DNA from: an uncultured Clostridia bacterium
GTDB taxonomy: Bacteria; Bacillota; Clostridia; Oscillospirales; Ruminococcaceae
Assembly (NCBI GenBank): GCA_947624375.1
Contig: CANQKD010000002.1
Location: forward strand, 174,996-238,995
DNA length: 64,000 bases
Direction of reading: 5' to 3'
Shown here: positions 9,528 through 18,532 of the stretch, piece after piece
Layout: each line of letters opens with the position of its first letter
Numbering within the stretch: position 1 is the stretch's first letter
Position numbers and translations under genes: made by a program
The notes under the pieces: model-generated
Databases searched by the model: none
What the model saw: only the letters and a program-made list of their open reading frames with translations
What the model was told of the DNA's origin: nothing

Positions 9528-11012
9528 GTGGAAAACAAAGATAAGAAGATCAGAATATTTCACATAGTATATATAGTGATATTTTTTGTTATATGTTGCT
9601 TGCCGCTGCTTTTGTGGGTGCCGCTGAAAAACGAAAAGCCCATTGGCAACACTTCTCTTGCGCAGTTTCCTGCTGCTGCGGACGACAGCGGAAAACTCAA
9701 CGGCGAATTCTTTTCGCAGTTCGGCGATTACTTCACCGATCATCTTCCGCTGCGGCAATATCTCGTAACTGCCGATAATTATATAAAAGCGCAGATATTC
9801 GGCAGCAGCGCGGCAAATGTCATACAAGGAAAATATGGCTATATTTTTTCGCAGGAAACTGTCAATGATTATGTCGGTGTGACGTCTTCGCAGCGCAAGA
9901 TATACAACATTGCGCGCACTGTAAAGCTAATGCAGGACAAAGCGGAGTTAAGCGGCAACAATTTTGTGTTTACCGTAATACCGAATAAAAATTCTTTATA
10001 CCCCGAATATATGCCGGGCAGATACATAAAAGGCGAAAACAGCGATCTTTCGCTGCTGAGTGAAAAGCTTGGCGTACTTGGTGTAAATTATGCCGATATG
10101 TATCAGGTGCTGGGGCAGTACGGCGATGTGTATTTAAAACGAGATACCCACTGGAACGGGCTTGGCGCGCTTTACGGCTTCAACGCGATAACGGGTGCGC
10201 TCGGCAAGCAGCACAAAGACTACAACGGCGCTGAGTACACATACACCAACGACTGGCGCGGCGACATTGACAAGCTGCTCTACCCTGTGGGCGGCGTGCG
10301 CGACAGCCAGTATTACTTTGATACAGACCTCTCGGGCGTTACGTTTCTCTCCCCTGCCCTCGAGGGCGGCAATGATGCCATACTTAAAGAGCTTATGAGC
10401 GATCACGAAAAGTACGACACGATGATAAAGACTATGAATATTCAGGCTTCGGGCAAACTGTTGATGATGAGAGATTCATTTGCAAGGGCTATGCTGCCGT
10501 TTATTATAGAAAACTACCGCAGCACGACTATCACGCGCTCCATGCCGTTTGTTATGACTTCTCTTGAAGACGAAACGGGCGTTGACGTGGTATATGAGAT
10601 AGTTGAAAGAAACCTGAGCAGAATAGTTGAGACCGCACCGATAATGGAAGCGCTGGAAACACAGCAGCCGCAGATAACCTCTGAAGAGAGCGGAAATAAT
10701 ATCATAAAGACAGACAAGACCATGTCATATGTGAAAATATACGGTGTTCTTGAAGAGAAGTATTTTGATGACGACAGCAGGATATTTGTTACCTGCAAGG
10801 GAAGCGAGAGCCGCACTTACGAGGCTTTCCCGATATGCGAAAGCGGGCTTTTAGGGCTTGATACGCCCTGCGACACGGGCTTTTCGCTTATCCTGCCAAG
10901 TGATCTTCCTGCGGGAGAGTATGAGGTTTCAGTCACTGTAACATCGGGCAGAGGAAACGTATCTACAGGCGTGCTGACGACCTTTGCGTATGATACAGCG
11001 GCTGATGAATAA
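9528..11012 (+). CDS. AlgJ/AlgX-like (DHHW family) surface O-acetylation protein
   Basis: The start is GTG 9528, with GGAGG 7 bp upstream, giving 494 residues. Longer frames reaching into the MBOAT gene have no site. A signal anchor spans about residues 12-33 (IVYIVIFFVICCLPLLLW). The extracellular domain carries DTHWNGLGALYGF (Asp206, His208, Trp209) and the nucleophile-like MMRDSFARAM at about residue 316. This is the Asp-His/Ser arrangement of SGNH-like acetyltransferases that work with MBOAT partners. A short Ig-like tail of about 110 residues follows. With the upstream MBOAT it should O-acylate an exported polysaccharide. Confidence 0.85.
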   Translation: MENKDKKIRIFHIVYIVIFFVICCLPLLLWVPLKNEKPIGNTSLAQFPAAADDSGKLNGEFFSQFGDYFTDHLPLRQYLVTADNYIKAQIFGSSAANVIQGKYGYIFSQETVNDYVGVTSSQRKIYNIARTVKLMQDKAELSGNNFVFTVIPNKNSLYPEYMPGRYIKGENSDLSLLSEKLGVLGVNYADMYQVLGQYGDVYLKRDTHWNGLGALYGFNAITGALGKQHKDYNGAEYTYTNDWRGDIDKLLYPVGGVRDSQYYFDTDLSGVTFLSPALEGGNDAILKELMSDHEKYDTMIKTMNIQASGKLLMMRDSFARAMLPFIIENYRSTTITRSMPFVMTSLEDETGVDVVYEIVERNLSRIVETAPIMEALETQQPQITSEESGNNIIKTDKTMSYVKIYGVLEEKYFDDDSRIFVTCKGSESRTYEAFPICESGLLGLDTPCDTGFSLILPSDLPAGEYEVSVTVTSGRGNVSTGVLTTFAYDTAADE

Positions 11013-11033
11013 CAAAAGGAGGCTTTATTCGTT

Positions 11034-11825
11034 ATGAAAATGGCTATAATACTTGCGGCTGCCACGATGATGGCACTCACTTCGTGCGGCAGCAGTGATG
11101 AGACGGTGACTAAAAGCGGCAAGGTGGAGCTGTCTGACGGCTCGGCAACTGTGGTGACTTCGGCAGCTGACATAACTCAGACGGCCGCCGAAGAAAGCGG
11201 TGAAACTTCTGATATAACGGCGGAAACGACCGCTGAAACAACACAAGTTACCACTACCGCCAAAGAAACCACTACCGCAGAGGTGACGACCACCAAAAAG
11301 GCGGCTGATACGGCTAACACAGCTGAAACAACAACAAAAGTCACCACTACCACTACGACTACAACAACTACTACAACCACGACCACTACAACTACCCCTG
11401 CCCCACAGCCTGCTTCATACAGCGATAATGATGCGGCGATAACCTACAAGGGAGTAACACTTGCTATAGATGCTGACATGGCACCGGCTCTGGCGGCTTT
11501 AGGGCAGCCTGATTCAAAGCAGGAGAACCCCAACTGCCTCAGCGGCACTAAGGGCACTACATATATGTACGGCGCGACGATGATAAACGTTTACGAGAGC
11601 GACGGAAAAGAATACATTGAATCTGTTCTGGAGGACGGCGACAAAAACGCCTCAACGCCGAAAGGTGTAGCTGTGGGCGGCTTAGCAAGCGATATCACGG
11701 CGGCTTACGGCAGCGGCGGAAATGTCTCGGATTTTATGGTAGAATACAAAGGCAGCCGCACATCTATGATGTTCTACACAGAGGGCGGCAGTATAACGGG
11801 CATATTCATAACAAAAGTATACTAA
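11034..11825 (+). CDS. Lipoprotein with Thr-rich linker and small C-terminal domain
   Basis: The protein has 263 residues, with AGGAGG upstream of ATG 11034. The signal peptide MKMAIILAAATMMALTSC ends in a lipobox with Cys18. A linker rich in Thr, Ala, Glu and Val runs to about residue 125 and includes a run of 17 consecutive threonines near residues 104-120. The C-terminal domain (about residues 130-263) begins AITYKGVTLAIDADMAPALAALGQP, alternates Gly-rich turns with strands, and contains one Cys (NCLSG). I do not recognise a named family. The 21-bp spacing to the AlgJ-like gene places it in the same operon, so a role with the acylated surface polymer is a guess. Confidence 0.75.
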   Translation: MKMAIILAAATMMALTSCGSSDETVTKSGKVELSDGSATVVTSAADITQTAAEESGETSDITAETTAETTQVTTTAKETTTAEVTTTKKAADTANTAETTTKVTTTTTTTTTTTTTTTTTTPAPQPASYSDNDAAITYKGVTLAIDADMAPALAALGQPDSKQENPNCLSGTKGTTYMYGATMINVYESDGKEYIESVLEDGDKNASTPKGVAVGGLASDITAAYGSGGNVSDFMVEYKGSRTSMMFYTEGGSITGIFITKVY

Positions 11826-11831
11826 AATAAC

Positions 11832-11878
11832 AAAAAGAAAAATGGCGCAGTCCAAAGCAGACTGTGCCATCTTTTTTG
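11832..11878 (+). terminator. Bidirectional intrinsic terminator
   Basis: An 11-bp stem (11842-11852 with 11860-11870, one G-U pair) is flanked by an A-rich tract on the left and TTTTTT on the right. It ends the surface cluster on the plus strand and the small acidic protein gene on the minus strand. Confidence 0.85.
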
Positions 11879-11892
11879 CATAGATGATGATC

Positions 11893-12201
11893 TTACTCGT
11901 CGGTCTCCTCAACAGCTTCTTCAATGCTGTCAAGACCTTCTTCAACGCTCTCTGCGCCTTCTTCAACTGCTTCAGCAGCCTTCTCGGAAGCCTCTTCAAT
12001 AGCCTCCTGCGCATCATCAGCAGCTTCTTCTGCTGCCTCGGCGGCATCGTCGCACTCGGTGCAGCAATCGCAGTCGCACTCGTCGTCGAATTCCTCATAA
12101 TCATATTCTTCCATTTCCTTGCGCTTTTTCAGAGTGAAAAACGCAGCAGCAGCGCCTGCCAGAGCGGCAAGACCTACAAATACCTTAAAGCCCTTAGCCA
12201 T
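11893..12201 (-). CDS. Small acidic single-pass membrane protein
   Basis: The start at 12201 (MAKGFKVF) is preceded by AAGGAG. Longer frames lack a site. The product has 102 residues: one hydrophobic segment (VFVGLAALAGAAAAFFTL), a basic stop (KKRKE), a Cys-rich acidic patch (DDECDCDCCTECD), then about 55 residues of Glu/Ala heptad-like sequence predicted to be a helix or coiled coil. I do not recognise a family. General resemblance is to YtxH-type small membrane proteins. It is monocistronic, with its own extended -10 promoter and the shared terminator. Confidence 0.7.
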   Translation of the reverse strand: MAKGFKVFVGLAALAGAAAAFFTLKKRKEMEEYDYEEFDDECDCDCCTECDDAAEAAEEAADDAQEAIEEASEKAAEAVEEGAESVEEGLDSIEEAVEETDE

Positions 12202-12237
12202 TGGTGAACAACTCCTTTTAAAAATTTGTCTAAAACG

Positions 12238-12266
12238 ATTATAACATATACCGAAACAAAATTCAA
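12238..12266 (-). promoter_or_regulatory. Promoter of the small acidic protein gene
   Basis: Minus strand: TTGAAT (12266-12261), 17 bp, TATAAT (12243-12238), preceded by TGT, an extended -10. Confidence 0.75.
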
Positions 12267-12309
12267 GCATTTTATACAAAAAAATTGTTTTCGGCGCATA
12301 ATTTTTTCA

Positions 12310-13029
12310 TTACATATTTTCGGTGAGGTGCATTATAATACTTACGGCGGCTATCGGAGCGGTCTCGCAGCGCAAAATTCTCTCGCCCAGCCATATGGGA
12401 AGTGCGCCGCTTTCCTCGCACAGTTTTACTTCGCTTTCGCAAAAACCGCCCTCGCTGCCTATCATCAGCGCGACCGATCTTTTATCTGCAAACATACCGC
12501 CGCACAGCCGCCTGCCGCCTTTTTCATAGCATATCAGCGAAATATCGCACTCTTTCATTTGTTTTGCAGCCGTCTCTATGCTTATTATGTCCGTTACCTG
12601 CGGTATGATACCGCGCCCCGACTGCTTTGCCGCGCCCTCGGCTATTTTTTGCAGCCGTGCCAGCTTTTTCTCAAAGCTTTTTCCGTCGGGACGTGAGACA
12701 CATCTTTCGGTCAGCACGGGCACTATTCTGCAAACGCCCAGCTCCACAGCTTTCTGCACGATAAATTCCAGCTTGTCAAGTTTTGGCACAGCCTGAAAAA
12801 GCGTAAGCTCAATACTCGGCTCAGCTTTTGTTTTTTGTGATGAAAGCACATCGCACAGCACCTCTTTGTCTGAAATGCTGCGTATTTTGCATATGTATTC
12901 AACGCCGCCGCTGCACAGGGTTATCTCATCGCCCAGCCTCATTCTCAGCGAGCGCCCTATGTGTACAGCATCGTCACCGGTGATGCGCGCGGTGTTTTCG
13001 TTTATATCGTCGGTAAAAAATCTCGGCAT
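12310..13029 (-). CDS. rsmE: 16S rRNA (uracil(1498)-N(3))-methyltransferase
   Basis: The protein has 239 residues and is a SPOUT-class enzyme that methylates U1498 of 16S rRNA in the 30S subunit. The N-terminal PUA-like part begins MPRFFTDDI and includes DAVHIGRSLRMRLGDEITLCSGG. The knotted SAM-binding part has LFQAVPKLDKLEFIVQKAVELGV, the family signature around RCVSR and KQSGRG, then MIGSEGGFCESE and LGERILRCETAPIAA. GGGGTGA precedes ATG 13029. It is transcribed divergently from the hrcA operon. Confidence 0.95.
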   Translation of the reverse strand: MPRFFTDDINENTARITGDDAVHIGRSLRMRLGDEITLCSGGVEYICKIRSISDKEVLCDVLSSQKTKAEPSIELTLFQAVPKLDKLEFIVQKAVELGVCRIVPVLTERCVSRPDGKSFEKKLARLQKIAEGAAKQSGRGIIPQVTDIISIETAAKQMKECDISLICYEKGGRRLCGGMFADKRSVALMIGSEGGFCESEVKLCEESGALPIWLGERILRCETAPIAAVSIIMHLTENM

Positions 13030-13050
13030 ATCAGTTCACCCCATACTATT

Positions 13051-13079
13051 ATTATATATTAAAGCTGCCCGATTTTCAA
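13051..13079 (-). promoter_or_regulatory. rsmE promoter
   Basis: Minus strand: TTGAAA (13079-13074), 17 bp, TATAAT (13056-13051). Confidence 0.75.
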
Positions 13080-13153
13080 TACGTTGGGGCAAAATATACA
13101 AATAATTTGTTTTTAAGGGCTTTAACTTCGTGCAAAAAAATATTTTGATACTA

Positions 13154-13182
13154 TTGACAACGGGTCAAAATGGTGGTATCAT
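13154..13182 (+). promoter_or_regulatory. Heat-shock operon promoter
   Basis: TTGACA at 13154-13159, 17 bp, TATCAT at 13177-13182. The CIRCE operator follows immediately and covers the expected start site. Confidence 0.85.
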
Positions 13183-13186
13183 ATAC

Positions 13187-13213
13187 TTAGCACTCAAAGA
13201 GCAAGAGTGCTAA
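13187..13213 (+). promoter_or_regulatory. CIRCE operator (HrcA binding site)
   Basis: TTAGCACTC at 13187-13195, a 9-nt spacer, and GAGTGCTAA at 13205-13213 match the CIRCE consensus exactly. A further half-site (AGTGCTAAC) lies about 15 bp downstream, before hrcA. HrcA should repress the operon here until heat inactivates it. Confidence 0.97.
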
Positions 13214-13251
13214 CACTTCATAAAAATAAGTGCTAACAAGGCGGTGAGAAT

Positions 13252-14283
13252 GTGGACGACAGAAAGCTGCGTATACTTACAGCGGTGGTAGACGAATATA
13301 TTATGACGGGCGAACCCGTTGGTTCAAAAGCGATAATGGGCGTTGTGAAGGCATCATCGGCTACGATACGCAACGAAATGGCGGAGCTTGAAAAGCAAGG
13401 GTATTTAGAGCAGCCGCACACTTCGGCAGGCAGAGTGCCCACATATCTCGGCTACAGGCTTTATGTAGACCAGCTGCTGAAGACCGATCCGCTTTCAGAC
13501 GACGAAAAGGAAATGCTCAACTCTATGATACCGCAAACGGGCGCGACGGACGATGAGATAATCAAAGATGCATCTCTTGCCTTGGCGCAGCTTACGCAGT
13601 GTGCAACGGTGGTAGCCAATGCCACGCCGAAGTTCTCGGTAATATCGCGCGTTGAGGTAGTGCCGACCGGCAAGCGAATGTATGTCATACTGATGATAAC
13701 ATCTTCGGGCGCTATTAAAAACAAGGTGTGCAGGCTGGAGTTCGACCTCACGCACGAACAGCTTGACTTTTTCTCGCAGTTTATCAGAGAGAATTTAGAG
13801 GGCGTTGAAGTTGAGGCGCTTTCAGACGAGCTTTTGCAGCGGCTTGAAACGGCGCTGGGCACTTACATGACGGTGCTTTCGCCGCTGGTGAGCGAGATAA
13901 TGAAGATGTCGCGCGAGATAGGGCATGAGGAGTACTCGGTAAGCGGCGAGATGAACCTGCTTGCACGACCCGATGTTGACCGCAGCGAGATAATGACATT
14001 TTTAGATCACAAAAAAGAGTTTGCAGATTTTCTGGGAACGAGCTTCGGCGGTCTGCACGTTATGTTCTCTCACGAAAAAGACAGCTTTGTTATAAGCAAC
14101 TCGAGCTTGATAACATCGTCATTCTCAAAAGACGGCAGGCAGGCGGGAACGCTGGGGCTTATAGGTCCGATGAGGATAGACTATGCAAAATATATACCAT
14201 ATCTTGAATATTTCACCAACAAGATAACGCAGCTTCTCTCGGAAGATACGGACGATACAGACGACAGTGACAAGGAGCAGTAA
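13252..14283 (+). CDS. hrcA: Heat-inducible transcription repressor HrcA
   Basis: The protein has 343 residues and starts at GTG 13252 after GGCGGTGAG. The N-terminal winged helix contains DRKLRILTAVVDEYIMTGEPVGSKAIM and SSATIRNEMAELEKQGYLEQPHTSAGRVPT, the DNA-contacting signature of HrcA. The GAF-like middle and the C-terminal dimer region (ARPDVDRSEIMTFL, LGLIGPMRIDYAKYI) are complete. It binds the CIRCE site just upstream, so the operon is self-regulated. grpE begins 3 bases after its stop. Confidence 0.97.
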   Translation: MDDRKLRILTAVVDEYIMTGEPVGSKAIMGVVKASSATIRNEMAELEKQGYLEQPHTSAGRVPTYLGYRLYVDQLLKTDPLSDDEKEMLNSMIPQTGATDDEIIKDASLALAQLTQCATVVANATPKFSVISRVEVVPTGKRMYVILMITSSGAIKNKVCRLEFDLTHEQLDFFSQFIRENLEGVEVEALSDELLQRLETALGTYMTVLSPLVSEIMKMSREIGHEEYSVSGEMNLLARPDVDRSEIMTFLDHKKEFADFLGTSFGGLHVMFSHEKDSFVISNSSLITSSFSKDGRQAGTLGLIGPMRIDYAKYIPYLEYFTNKITQLLSEDTDDTDDSDKEQ

Positions 14284-14285
14284 CA

Positions 14286-14867
14286 ATGAACGAGAATATT
14301 GAAAATACCGAAAACACAGAAAAGGTAGAAAGTACGGAAAGTACAGAGAGTACAGAAAGCATAGAAAATACCGAAAATACGCAAGATACCGAAAACACTT
14401 CGGAAGAAGAAACCATGCAGGAGCAGACCGAAGAAGAAAAGCTTACTGCTGAACTTGCGGAGACAAAAGACAAGTATCTGCGGCTGATGGCTGAATATGA
14501 TAACTACAGAAAGCGCACCGCAAAGCAGATGATAGAGATGTCGGCAACGGTGAAAGGCGACACGATAGCGCAGCTTTTGCCGATTTACGATAACTTTGAA
14601 AGGGCTGCGAACGCCGAAAGCAGTGATGAAACGTACAAGTCGGGCGTTGAGATGATATTTAATCAGCTTACCGAGGCTATCAAGAAACTCGGCGTTGAGA
14701 TAATCGACCCGACAGGGCAGCCGTTTGACCCGAACATTGCAAACGCGGTATCGCAGATCGAAGACCCGGAGCTGGGCGAAAATACCGTCGCGCAGACCTT
14801 CCAGAAAGGCTACAAGATAGGCGACAGGGTGATACGCTACGCCATGGTGGTAGTGGCAAATGCATAG
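14286..14867 (+). CDS. grpE: Nucleotide exchange factor GrpE
   Basis: The protein has 193 residues. The first 60 are unusually rich in Glu, Asn, Thr and Ser with near-repeats (ENTE, ESTE), encoded by a slightly degenerate tandem DNA repeat at about 14290-14400. The long helix and beta head of GrpE follow (LAETKDKYLRLMAEYDNYRKRT, then NPIYDNF-like LLPIYDNFERA and PFDPNIANAVSQIEDPELGENTV). It releases ADP from DnaK. Order hrcA-grpE-dnaK-dnaJ is the usual clostridial one. Confidence 0.96.
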   Translation: MNENIENTENTEKVESTESTESTESIENTENTQDTENTSEEETMQEQTEEEKLTAELAETKDKYLRLMAEYDNYRKRTAKQMIEMSATVKGDTIAQLLPIYDNFERAANAESSDETYKSGVEMIFNQLTEAIKKLGVEIIDPTGQPFDPNIANAVSQIEDPELGENTVAQTFQKGYKIGDRVIRYAMVVVANA

Positions 14868-14934
14868 CTTGTGACGGAGGCTTACAGCTTCCATAACATA
14901 GATCACAAAATTTACTTGAAAGGATGAATGACTT

Positions 14935-16791
14935 ATGGGAAAGATAATAGGTATCGACTTGGGTACAACTAACTCGTGCGTTGCGGTTATGGAGGGCGGC
15001 GAAGCTGTCGTTATCCCTAACAGCGAGGGCGCAAGAACAACTCCGTCGGTCGTCGGAGTATCAAAGACGGGCGACAGACTTGTAGGACAGGTCGCAAAAC
15101 GCCAGGCGGTAACGAATTTTGACAACACCGTTATCTCTATCAAGAGACATATGGGCAGCGACTACAAGGCAAGCATGGGAGGCAAGAGCTACACTCCGCA
15201 GGAAATTTCGGCTATGATACTGCAAAAGCTGAAAGCCGATGCGGAAAGCTATCTCGGTGAAAAGGTAACAGAGGCTGTTATTACAGTTCCGGCATACTTT
15301 ACCGACTCTCAGAGACAGGCGACCAAAGATGCAGGACAGATAGCAGGTCTTACAGTAAAGAGAATTATAAACGAGCCTACCGCGGCTGCGTTCTCTTACG
15401 GTATAGACAAGGAAGAGGATCAGAAGATAATGGTCTATGACCTCGGCGGCGGCACGTTCGATGTTTCCATTATAGAAATGGGCGACGGCGTTACGCAGGT
15501 GCTTGCTACCGCAGGTAATAACCACCTCGGCGGCGATGACTTTGACCAGAGGATAATTGACTGGATGATCAAGGAGTTCAAGGCTTCCGACGGAATAGAC
15601 CTCAGCAGCGATAAAATGGCTATGCAGAGACTTAAAGAGGCTGCCGAAAAAGCCAAGATAGAGCTTTCGTCAACGCCTTCTTCGACCATTTCTCTGCCGT
15701 TCATCTCTGCCGATGCATCGGGCGCTAAGCACCTGGAGCTTACCCTCACGCAGGCAAAATTCAATGAGATGACCGCTGACCTTGTAGAGTCTACAATGGG
15801 TCCTGTTCGTCAGGCACTGTCAGACTCGGGCCTGAGCGCTTCCGATCTTAACAAGGTGCTTATGGTGGGCGGTTCTTCAAGAATACCTGCCGTTCAGGAA
15901 GCAGTTAAGAAGTTCCTTGGCAAAGAGCCTTTCAAGGGCATAAACCCCGATGAATGCGTTGCCCTCGGTGCTGCAATTCAAGGCGGTATCCTCGGCGGCG
16001 ATGTTCACAGCGATCTGCTGCTGCTCGATGTTACTCCGCTTTCGCTCGGCATTGAGACCGCAGGCGGCATATGCACAAGAATGATCGAAAGAAACACTAC
16101 CATTCCTGCAAACAAGAAAGAAATTTTCTCTACCTATGCAGACAATCAGGACGCTGTTGATATAAGAGTTCTGCAAGGAGAGAGAGAGTTCGCAAGAGAT
16201 AACAAAGAGCTCGGCGTATTCAGGCTTGACGGCATTGCGCCTGCCCCGAGAGGCGTACCTCGTATCGAAGTTACTTTCGATATAGATGCGAACGGCATAG
16301 TTCACGTTTCTGCTAAAGACCTGGGCACCGGCAAGGAGCAGAACATCACGATAACTTCTTCAACGAATATGTCTAAAGAAGATATAGACAAGGCAGTTAA
16401 AGAGGCGGAAGCTTTCGCGGCTGAGGACAAGAAGAAGCGTGAAGATGTTGATGCAAGAAACAACGCTGACAGCCTGGTATTCCAGTGCGAAAAGGCTCTG
16501 GGAGAGATAGGCGACAAGATAGACCCTGCCGACAAGTCTTCGATACAGAGCAAGATAGACGCTCTTAAAGAGGCTCTCAAGGGCAGCGATATCGAGGCTA
16601 TCAAGAGCAAGAAAGCCGAGCTGGAGCAGGAGTTCCAGAAAGTTTCCACAAAGCTCTATGAACAGGCAGCTGCGGCTCAGGGCGCGGCAGGCGGCATGGG
16701 CGATATGGGCGGCAACATGGGCGGCTCTGACAACGGCGGCGCAAAAAATGATGACGGCGTTATAGATGCAGAGTTCACCGATGCCGAATAA
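14935..16791 (+). CDS. dnaK: Molecular chaperone DnaK (Hsp70)
   Basis: The protein has 618 residues. The ATPase domain shows [49 protein letters not shown] and [14 protein letters not shown]. The substrate-binding domain holds [17 protein letters not shown], and the lid ends in a Gly/Met-rich tail ([12 protein letters not shown]). The length is close to other Gram-positive DnaK proteins, which lack the 24-residue insertion of proteobacterial forms. It is preceded by a 67-bp gap from grpE with AAAGGATGA near the start. It acts with DnaJ and GrpE in the cytoplasm. Confidence 0.98.
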   Translation: MGKIIGIDLGTTNSCVAVMEGGEAVVIPNSEGARTTPSVVGVSKTGDRLVGQVAKRQAVTNFDNTVISIKRHMGSDYKASMGGKSYTPQEISAMILQKLKADAESYLGEKVTEAVITVPAYFTDSQRQATKDAGQIAGLTVKRIINEPTAAAFSYGIDKEEDQKIMVYDLGGGTFDVSIIEMGDGVTQVLATAGNNHLGGDDFDQRIIDWMIKEFKASDGIDLSSDKMAMQRLKEAAEKAKIELSSTPSSTISLPFISADASGAKHLELTLTQAKFNEMTADLVESTMGPVRQALSDSGLSASDLNKVLMVGGSSRIPAVQEAVKKFLGKEPFKGINPDECVALGAAIQGGILGGDVHSDLLLLDVTPLSLGIETAGGICTRMIERNTTIPANKKEIFSTYADNQDAVDIRVLQGEREFARDNKELGVFRLDGIAPAPRGVPRIEVTFDIDANGIVHVSAKDLGTGKEQNITITSSTNMSKEDIDKAVKEAEAFAAEDKKKREDVDARNNADSLVFQCEKALGEIGDKIDPADKSSIQSKIDALKEALKGSDIEAIKSKKAELEQEFQKVSTKLYEQAAAAQGAAGGMGDMGGNMGGSDNGGAKNDDGVIDAEFTDAE

Positions 16792-16824
16792 TTTAGGGTT
16801 TAAGACAAAATAAAAATGGGTGTC

Positions 16825-16849
16825 TGCCTCCGTAACCTTTGCGGAGGCA
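16825..16849 (+). other. Hairpin between dnaK and dnaJ
   Basis: An 8-bp perfect stem (16825-16832 with 16842-16849) and GC-rich outer pairs sit in the dnaK-dnaJ gap. There is no T tract, so it is more likely an mRNA processing or stability element than a terminator. Confidence 0.5.
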
Positions 16850-16873
16850 TAGCCCGTTAAGGGGTTGCTACTT

Positions 16874-18022
16874 ATGGCAGATAAAAGAGATTATTACGAA
16901 GTGCTCGGCGTGCCGAAAACGGCTACGGCTGATGAGCTTAAAAAGGCATACAGAAAGCTTGCAAAGCAGTATCACCCTGACTTGCACCCCGACGACAAGG
17001 AGTGCGAGGCTAAATTCAAGGAAGTAAACGAAGCGTATGAGGTGCTTTCAAACGAAGAAAAGCGCGCCAAGTACGACCAGTTCGGTCATGCGGCGTTTGA
17101 CCCGTCAATGGGCGGCGGCGCAGGAGGCTTTAGCGGCGGCTTCGGCGGATTTTCGGACGTCGGCGATATATTTGAAAGCTTTTTCGGCGGCGGTTTTGGG
17201 GGAAGTTCTCGGCGCAGCGCAAACCCTAACGCGCCTCGCCGCGGCAACGACATAGAAAGCAACATAAATCTTGATTTTATGGAGGCTTGCAAGGGTAAGC
17301 AGGCTGAAATAAAGGTAAGACATATGGAAAACTGCCCCGAATGCGGCGGCACGGGCGCGGCGGCAGGTACATCGCCCACCACCTGCTCACAGTGCGGCGG
17401 CAGAGGAACTGTTACAGTGCAGCAGCGGTCTTTCCTCGGTCAGATGACCGTTCAGAAGCCCTGCCCCAAGTGCGGCGGCAAGGGCAAGGTAGTTGAAACG
17501 CCCTGCAAGAAGTGCTCGGGCTCGGGCAGAGTGAGAAACACCGTTGACAAAAAGGTGAATATCCCGGCTGGCGTTGATGACGGCAGTGTTATACGCGTTC
17601 CCGGCGGCGGCGATCAGGGTATAAACGGCGGCCCGAGCGGCGACCTTATGCTCAACATTTCGGTGCGCCCCGACCCCATTTTCGAGCGCGACGGCTACGA
17701 CATATGGACTGAGATACCTATCACCTTTGCGCAGGCTGTGTTGGGTGATGAGATAGTTGTTCCCACGATAGACGGCAAGGTTAAGTATAGCGTTCCTAAG
17801 GGTACGCAGAGCGGCACGGTGTTCAGGCTGCGCGACAGGGGCGTTCAGAGATGTCAGCAAAGCGGCAGGGGCGACCACTATGTAAAAGTTTCGGTGGAGA
17901 TACCGCGCGATCTTACAAAGGAACAGGAGCAGGAGCTGAGAGAGTTCGATGCGGCAATGAGCGGCAAGAACTATCAGAAGCGACAGAGCTTCTTTGACAA
18001 GCTGAAAGAGAAATTCAAGTAA
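16874..18022 (+). CDS. dnaJ: Chaperone DnaJ (Hsp40)
   Basis: The start is ATG 16874 ([12 protein letters not shown]). The upstream TTG would add only MLL and has poorer spacing to AAGGGG. The product has 382 residues. The J domain carries HPD in [10 protein letters not shown] Gly/Phe-rich linker follows ([15 protein letters not shown]). The zinc region has four CxxCxGxG repeats ([32 protein letters not shown]). The C-terminal peptide-binding domains are complete. It stimulates DnaK ATPase and delivers substrates. Confidence 0.97.
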   Translation: MADKRDYYEVLGVPKTATADELKKAYRKLAKQYHPDLHPDDKECEAKFKEVNEAYEVLSNEEKRAKYDQFGHAAFDPSMGGGAGGFSGGFGGFSDVGDIFESFFGGGFGGSSRRSANPNAPRRGNDIESNINLDFMEACKGKQAEIKVRHMENCPECGGTGAAAGTSPTTCSQCGGRGTVTVQQRSFLGQMTVQKPCPKCGGKGKVVETPCKKCSGSGRVRNTVDKKVNIPAGVDDGSVIRVPGGGDQGINGGPSGDLMLNISVRPDPIFERDGYDIWTEIPITFAQAVLGDEIVVPTIDGKVKYSVPKGTQSGTVFRLRDRGVQRCQQSGRGDHYVKVSVEIPRDLTKEQEQELREFDAAMSGKNYQKRQSFFDKLKEKFK

Positions 18023-18026
18023 CAAT

Positions 18027-18060
18027 AAACGGACTGTCTTTGGGCAGTTCGTTTTGTTTT
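18027..18060 (+). terminator. Terminator of the heat-shock operon
   Basis: A 12-bp stem with two G-U pairs (18027-18038 with 18043-18054) is followed by a T-rich tract. Confidence 0.8.
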
Positions 18061-18136
18061 ATGCAGCGCGGCTTGACAGCATAAATATAAAGTGGTAAAA
18101 TAATTGTAGAACAAATTGGAAGCGACGTGAAAATGA

Positions 18137-18514
18137 GTGCATAAAGTCGGAAAAATAGATATTGAAATATATAAATGTGTTACAGAAGATATTGTGACTA
18201 ATGAAGTCATTATTACAGATGAGCAAATAAGACATATTAAAGAACGACACCCAAACGACTATGAAAAGTTCTTTACATACTTTAAAGAAATAGTTGAAGA
18301 ACCTGATTATATCGTAGAAACGGCAAGACCAAACACCGCTTTGATCTTGAAAGAGGTCACAATAGGCAACGAAAAAACAAAAACTGTCTTGCGCCTGATA
18401 ACCTCAACAGATGATCCTGAATATAAAAATTCTATAATAACATTTATGCGAATAAACGACAAAGAATGGAAAAGGCTGCTCAGCAATAAAAAAATACTTT
18501 ACAAATCAGAATAA
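18137..18514 (+). CDS. Putative PBECR-family nuclease domain protein
   Basis: The protein has 125 residues and starts at GTG 18137. The nearby ATG reads into a stop after three codons. The core EVIITDEQIRHIKERHPNDYEKF...EEPDYIVETARPNTALILKEV resembles the phage/barnase-EndoU-colicin-RelE-like (PBECR) nuclease families, where the HxxxRHP-type segment and a C-terminal strand form the active site. I assign it from memory of that pattern. The gene is clearly more AT-rich than its neighbours, has a weak ribosome site and has no adjacent antitoxin gene. It looks recently acquired. The product could be an RNase toxin or a domesticated phage protein. Confidence 0.55.
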   Translation: MHKVGKIDIEIYKCVTEDIVTNEVIITDEQIRHIKERHPNDYEKFFTYFKEIVEEPDYIVETARPNTALILKEVTIGNEKTKTVLRLITSTDDPEYKNSIITFMRINDKEWKRLLSNKKILYKSE

Positions 18515-18526
18515 ATGTGATATAAT
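18498..18526 (+). promoter_or_regulatory. Promoter of the orphan small RNA
   Basis: TTTACA at 18498-18503, 17 bp, TATAAT at 18521-18526, with TGa before the -10 (extended). The -35 lies inside the end of the preceding gene. Start expected near 18533. Confidence 0.85.
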
Positions 18527-18532
18527 ATAAGT

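Noticed and set aside
11177..11386. 69-codon valine-only minus-strand frame
   Set aside because: Antisense shadow of the Thr-codon run in the lipoprotein gene.
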